Notes under the pieces: model-generated | Told to the model about the DNA's origin: nothing | Seen by the model: the letters and a program-made list of their open reading frames with translations, nothing else | Databases searched by the model: none | From: a virus | IMG/VR virus record: IMGVR_UViG_3300028809_000063 | Coordinates: 1-24,976 of that record | Strand: one strand, 5' to 3' | Length of the DNA: 24,976 bases | Part shown: piece by piece, positions 22,657 to 24,976 of the stretch | Position numbering within the stretch: the first letter of the stretch is position 1 | Layout: each line of letters begins with the position of its first letter | Program-made: the position numbers and the translations under genes

Positions 22657-24063
22657 TCAGGCAACAGCTCTGGAGGAACGCCTGAGCTTCGAAAAGACAG
22701 TCTGGAATATGCTCTCCTTCATCTGGAGGGCGTTGTTGACTCGGTAATCGAGCGGGGTGCCGAATAGATCGACATAGATCACTTTTTCGGAGGTTTGCCC
22801 ATGTCTGTGGTTCCGATCCTCGACCTGGCTTCGGTCATCAAGGGAAAAGGTGTTTTCGAAAAATATGGTTGTAGCACAGCGGTTCTCAACTTCCGGCCCG
22901 CCCAGAAGCGTGAACCCATATTTAGATGCGCGTATCTGCGCGAGGAGCATCCGGCATTTCGGATCATTGTTGAACAGATCCTGCTGATGGCGCAAAGCCT
23001 CTGTGCTCATGTTCCCCTGAATCCATGCGGGGTTGTAATCAGCGAACGATTCGTTGAGAATTTTAAACGCATACCGGTGGTTATAGCAGACGATTACTTT
23101 GCCAGTGATTTCACGCTCAAGGATCTCCTTGATGAGTTTAACTCTGGGGTTAGCAGTCGGCGAGATAAGTTCAGTGACGCTACCATCTTCCTTAATAATA
23201 AACCCGCTTGCTATCTGAGCCAGCTTGATATATTTGGTGATGGCAGCTTCGACCGTTACGTTTTCGTCGTTCTCGAGCCAAAGAACGAACTCCTGCTCCA
23301 TCTGCCGGTATTGTTGGCGCATGAGCGGGGCCATCTCGTATTCACGTTGGGTATAGAGTTTCGGCGGGAGGTCAGTCCAATCGCTCTTCGTTGCCCGGAA
23401 AATAGCGTGATCCACTAGCTCCGAAAGGATGTCCTCATTTTGCGCCCCAATCACCTTTTTATTCATGTAGCCGCCCATCCGGCAGAAGGCCGTCTTGAAG
23501 GCGTAATAATTTTTACCGTCGAGCAGGCCGATCGCGCGCATTTGTCCCCAAAGGTCATGCGGGCCTTGCGTGATTGGCTTTCCGCTAAGGACGCGACGGA
23601 AGTTGAAGTGCTTGGCCAACAGGAGAGCGCTTTGGGTCTGCTCCGACTTGTTGTTTTTAAGCTGAATGCTCTCGTCAAATACGATAAAACAGGGCCGATT
23701 CTGGATGAACTTATAGATATAGTCTTGGACGTGTTGCGCCCTTATGGCCTCGTAGTTAACTATCAACACTGGTGGCCGATCGAAGGGACCACGGAGGAAG
23801 CGACTGTTATTGTAATCGTCGCCACTATTGTAAATGTGGGTGATGATATTCAAACCGTGCTTGGTAGCTTCATCAACCCAGCCCCCCTTAAATGAGTTCG
23901 GGCACACGACCACCATTCGGTGACATTCACCTTTGTTCACTTTGTCGAGGAAATCCATGTAGGCGACGAGGGTCTTTCCTAAACCCATTTCCATGAAGTA
24001 GGCGAATCCCTGCTTTGCCGACCCCGCCGAAAGGGCAGCCTGTTGAACATTTAGCAATTCCAT
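22657..24063 (-). CDS. SNF2-type DNA helicase/ATPase
   Basis: A 468-aa superfamily 2 helicase. Walker A is MEMGLGKT (24-31), Walker B is FDES (129-132) in the form DESIQLKNNKS, motif III is SGKPITQGPHDLW (160-172), and motif VI is QVEDRNHRHGQ (413-423), the SNF2 Q-x-x-x-R-x-x-R-x-G-Q signature. Motif IV/V region contains VIVCYNHRYAF and LLAQIRASKYGFTL. It should use ATP to translocate on DNA during phage replication or repair. A ribosome site AGGAG (24070-24074 on this strand) sits 6 nt before the ATG. It follows the MazG-like gene after a 59-nt gap with promoter-like boxes. Its stop abuts the late-gene stop. It is short but has the full motif set. Confidence 0.88.
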   Translation of the reverse strand: MELLNVQQAALSAGSAKQGFAYFMEMGLGKTLVAYMDFLDKVNKGECHRMVVVCPNSFKGGWVDEATKHGLNIITHIYNSGDDYNNSRFLRGPFDRPPVLIVNYEAIRAQHVQDYIYKFIQNRPCFIVFDESIQLKNNKSEQTQSALLLAKHFNFRRVLSGKPITQGPHDLWGQMRAIGLLDGKNYYAFKTAFCRMGGYMNKKVIGAQNEDILSELVDHAIFRATKSDWTDLPPKLYTQREYEMAPLMRQQYRQMEQEFVLWLENDENVTVEAAITKYIKLAQIASGFIIKEDGSVTELISPTANPRVKLIKEILEREITGKVIVCYNHRYAFKILNESFADYNPAWIQGNMSTEALRHQQDLFNNDPKCRMLLAQIRASKYGFTLLGGPEVENRCATTIFFENTFSLDDRSQVEDRNHRHGQTSEKVIYVDLFGTPLDYRVNNALQMKESIFQTVFSKLRRSSRAVA

Positions 24064-24085
24064 GACACTCTCCTAGCGATCCCCT

Positions 24086-24114
24086 AGTATAACACGCCCC
24101 TGCCTCGCCGTCTA
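24086..24114 (-). promoter_or_regulatory. Possible promoter upstream of the helicase gene
   Basis: Reading on the minus strand, TAGACG (24114-24109), a 17-nt spacer and TATACT (24091-24086) precede the helicase ATG by 22 nt, leaving room for the AGGAG site in the leader. The -35 matches 4 of 6 consensus bases and the -10 matches 5 of 6. The 8-mer TATACTAG also occurs 28 bp upstream as a second copy, so two start points are possible. Confidence 0.4.
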
Positions 24115-24122
24115 GTATATTT

Positions 24123-24518
24123 TCAATCCATTTTGGGTTCAGGCGTGTTGCGCCAGTCGGCTGATCCCCTATTTCGGATCGCTAAGAATATTAGGAACGC
24201 GAAATTAGCAGTGTCGAACAGCTCAATCGATGCGTTGGCATCTTCGATGTCCACTTGTATTTGTTCATTAAACTCCTCTACTTCGCCCAGCAACATATCT
24301 ACCATTCCAGGAATATCCGTGACTTCTGGAGTCCGCTTGTGAGCGTTCAGATGCAGCTTCCACAGCATTCCTTGGAAAAATTCTCTCAGCCGCTCTTCAA
24401 GTAGCTCTAGCGATTGCGGTAATCCCAGAGTCATGGGTAATATCTTCAACCCTAGGTCCTCGCCCTTCGATGACTTGGTAGGGCGGGACGCCGAAGGGTC
24501 GGTTTGTTTTGAGGTCAT
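24123..24518 (-). CDS. mazZ: MazG-like nucleotide pyrophosphohydrolase (MazZ candidate)
   Basis: A 131-aa all-helical protein. Residues 45-62 read like the first MazG helix pair (FFQGMLWKLHLNAHK). The metal-binding signature ExxE...ExxD is present: EVEE (79-82), 16 residues, then ELFD (99-102). In Z-genome phages the DUF550/MazG-type enzyme MazZ splits dGTP to dGMP and PPi, feeding PurZ. Here it is directly downstream of a PurZ-like gene, overlapping it by 122 nt in another frame. A strong AGGAG (24526-24530) seven nt before the ATG supports the long start; the first 35 residues are low complexity, and an internal ATG at 24434 is the alternative. A general dNTP-housecleaning MazG remains possible. 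Confidence 0.7.
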   Translation of the reverse strand: MTSKQTDPSASRPTKSSKGEDLGLKILPMTLGLPQSLELLEERLREFFQGMLWKLHLNAHKRTPEVTDIPGMVDMLLGEVEEFNEQIQVDIEDANASIELFDTANFAFLIFLAIRNRGSADWRNTPEPKMD

Positions 24519-24976
24519 CTAGGAACTCCTGTTGTTCATCCGGTGGGATATAGTTGAGAAAATTGGCGAACACGAAGTCTGGATGGTTGGCTTGCAACGC
24601 GTCATAGAATTGTTCCCAGCTGAACGTAGCCACCCTGCGAACGCGTTGCGTCACCGTGGTCAGTTCCGGTTCTACGCCTAGCTGTTCCCACGTGATTTCC
24701 TCTTGATCATCATACCAACTGCCTGATGAGAACCCATCCACGTCGCCTACTCGAATCGGGAAGGTACGGATCGACATATAAGTGCGTTTAACAGCGCTCG
24801 GCGGCAGGCCGGCATCGGTCAGACCCTGCGACACCGTGCACTCGCGTGATGTTGACTTCGGGTAAAATGGCTGATTGATCCCCAGCGAGAATCCCTGGGC
24901 AACCTCCATGATGTAAAAATTGGATTCTGGCTTGATGCGGTGATTTAGCATAGTTATATTAAGTGGCTGCTCCTTA
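24397..24976 (-). CDS. purZ: PurZ-like adenylosuccinate synthetase (5' end outside window)
   Basis: The frame stays open to the window edge, and the ATG at 24951 is probably internal; about 192 C-terminal residues are visible. Numbering from that ATG: VAQG (17-20) with YPKSTSRE (30-37) matches the PurA IMP-binding loop (GAQG...YP..TS). RTFPIRVG (62-69) matches the region before the substrate loop. LTTVTQRVRRV (97-107) matches PurA TTG/TTVT-x-R-x-RR. GRGPR near 163-167 matches STGPDR. PurZ uses dGMP plus aspartate and ATP to make the precursor of 2-aminoadenine nucleotide. The base-recognition TKLD of PurA is NFLN here (130-133). The MazG-like neighbour supports PurZ. A PurA used in ordinary AMP synthesis, or the PurZ0 branch, remains possible; the missing N-terminal catalytic residue would decide. 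Confidence 0.78.
   Translation of the reverse strand, partial: KEQPLNITMLNHRIKPESNFYIMEVAQGFSLGINQPFYPKSTSRECTVSQGLTDAGLPPSAVKRTYMSIRTFPIRVGDVDGFSSGSWYDDQEEITWEQLGVEPELTTVTQRVRRVATFSWEQFYDALQANHPDFVFANFLNYIPPDEQQEFLDDLKTNRPFGVPPYQVIEGRGPRVEDITHDSGITAIARAT
24526..24530 (-). promoter_or_regulatory. Ribosome site setting the mazZ start inside purZ
   Basis: AGGAG on the minus strand, 7 nt upstream of the ATG at 24518. It lies inside the purZ-like reading frame, so ribosomes translating purZ cross it. It is the main argument for the start at 24518 rather than 24434. Confidence 0.65.

Noticed and set aside
22795-23418. A 207-codon plus-strand open frame inside the helicase gene
   Set aside because: It is antisense to a gene with all SNF2 motifs, has no recognisable domain, and is an expected shadow of the helicase.
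24397-24951. Complete 184-aa gene starting at the ATG at 24951
   Set aside because: The frame is open past this ATG to the window edge, and PurA/PurZ proteins need an N-terminal half with the P-loop-like GTPase core, so the gene is truncated by the window.

Overview
The window is a contiguous piece of a tailed-phage genome. It is densely packed: the genes mostly overlap or abut, no gap exceeds about 75 bp, and I see no tRNA, rRNA or CRISPR array. Portal, scaffold-like protein, SU10-type (DUF5309) major capsid protein, tail adaptor, nozzle-like protein and a set of ejection-type proteins, with no tape-measure or tail-tube gene, point to a short-tailed (podovirus-like) phage. The host cannot be named from the sequence. 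Gram-negative is a reasonable guess (inference) because of the virion transglycosylase and the array of glycan-binding and glycan-cleaving spikes.

Plus strand, left to right. 1-4304 is the head module: portal (5' end outside the window), a small protein, an acidic scaffold-like protein and the major capsid protein, closed by a hairpin terminator at 4328-4364. 4376-6803 holds a small basic protein, a GH19-type muralytic enzyme, a conserved small protein sitting on a near-consensus sigma70 promoter, the adaptor, and two small tail-associated proteins. 6788-13918 is a receptor-binding block: a 988-aa repeat fibre, two beta-helix spikes, and a lectin plus GH16-like spike. 13928-14343 encodes two short membrane proteins that are holin candidates. 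14345-17239 has a glycine-rich adhesin, a nozzle-like protein and two small proteins. 17241-22656 encodes proteins probably ejected or internal: a protein ending in an S74 self-cleaving domain, an AT-rich candidate ADP-ribosyltransferase, a transglycosylase-like protein, a 607-aa protein and a Gly-rich hydrophobic protein.

Minus strand, right to left. 24976-22657 carries the end of a nucleotide and replication module that converges on the late genes: a 5'-truncated PurZ/PurA-type adenylosuccinate synthetase, an overlapping MazG-fold pyrophosphohydrolase, and a SNF2-type helicase.

Main finding: a PurZ-like synthetase next to a MazG-like enzyme is the signature of phages that replace adenine with 2-aminoadenine (Z) in their DNA. 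In that pathway MazZ makes dGMP from dGTP, PurZ joins dGMP to aspartate, and host enzymes finish dZTP. The PurA guanine-recognition motif (TKLD) aligns with NFLN here, which fits a PurZ rather than a housekeeping PurA. DatZ and a Z-tolerant polymerase, if present, lie outside the window. A second point of interest is the AT-rich ADP-ribosyltransferase candidate at 18313-19233, placed among the ejection-type genes.
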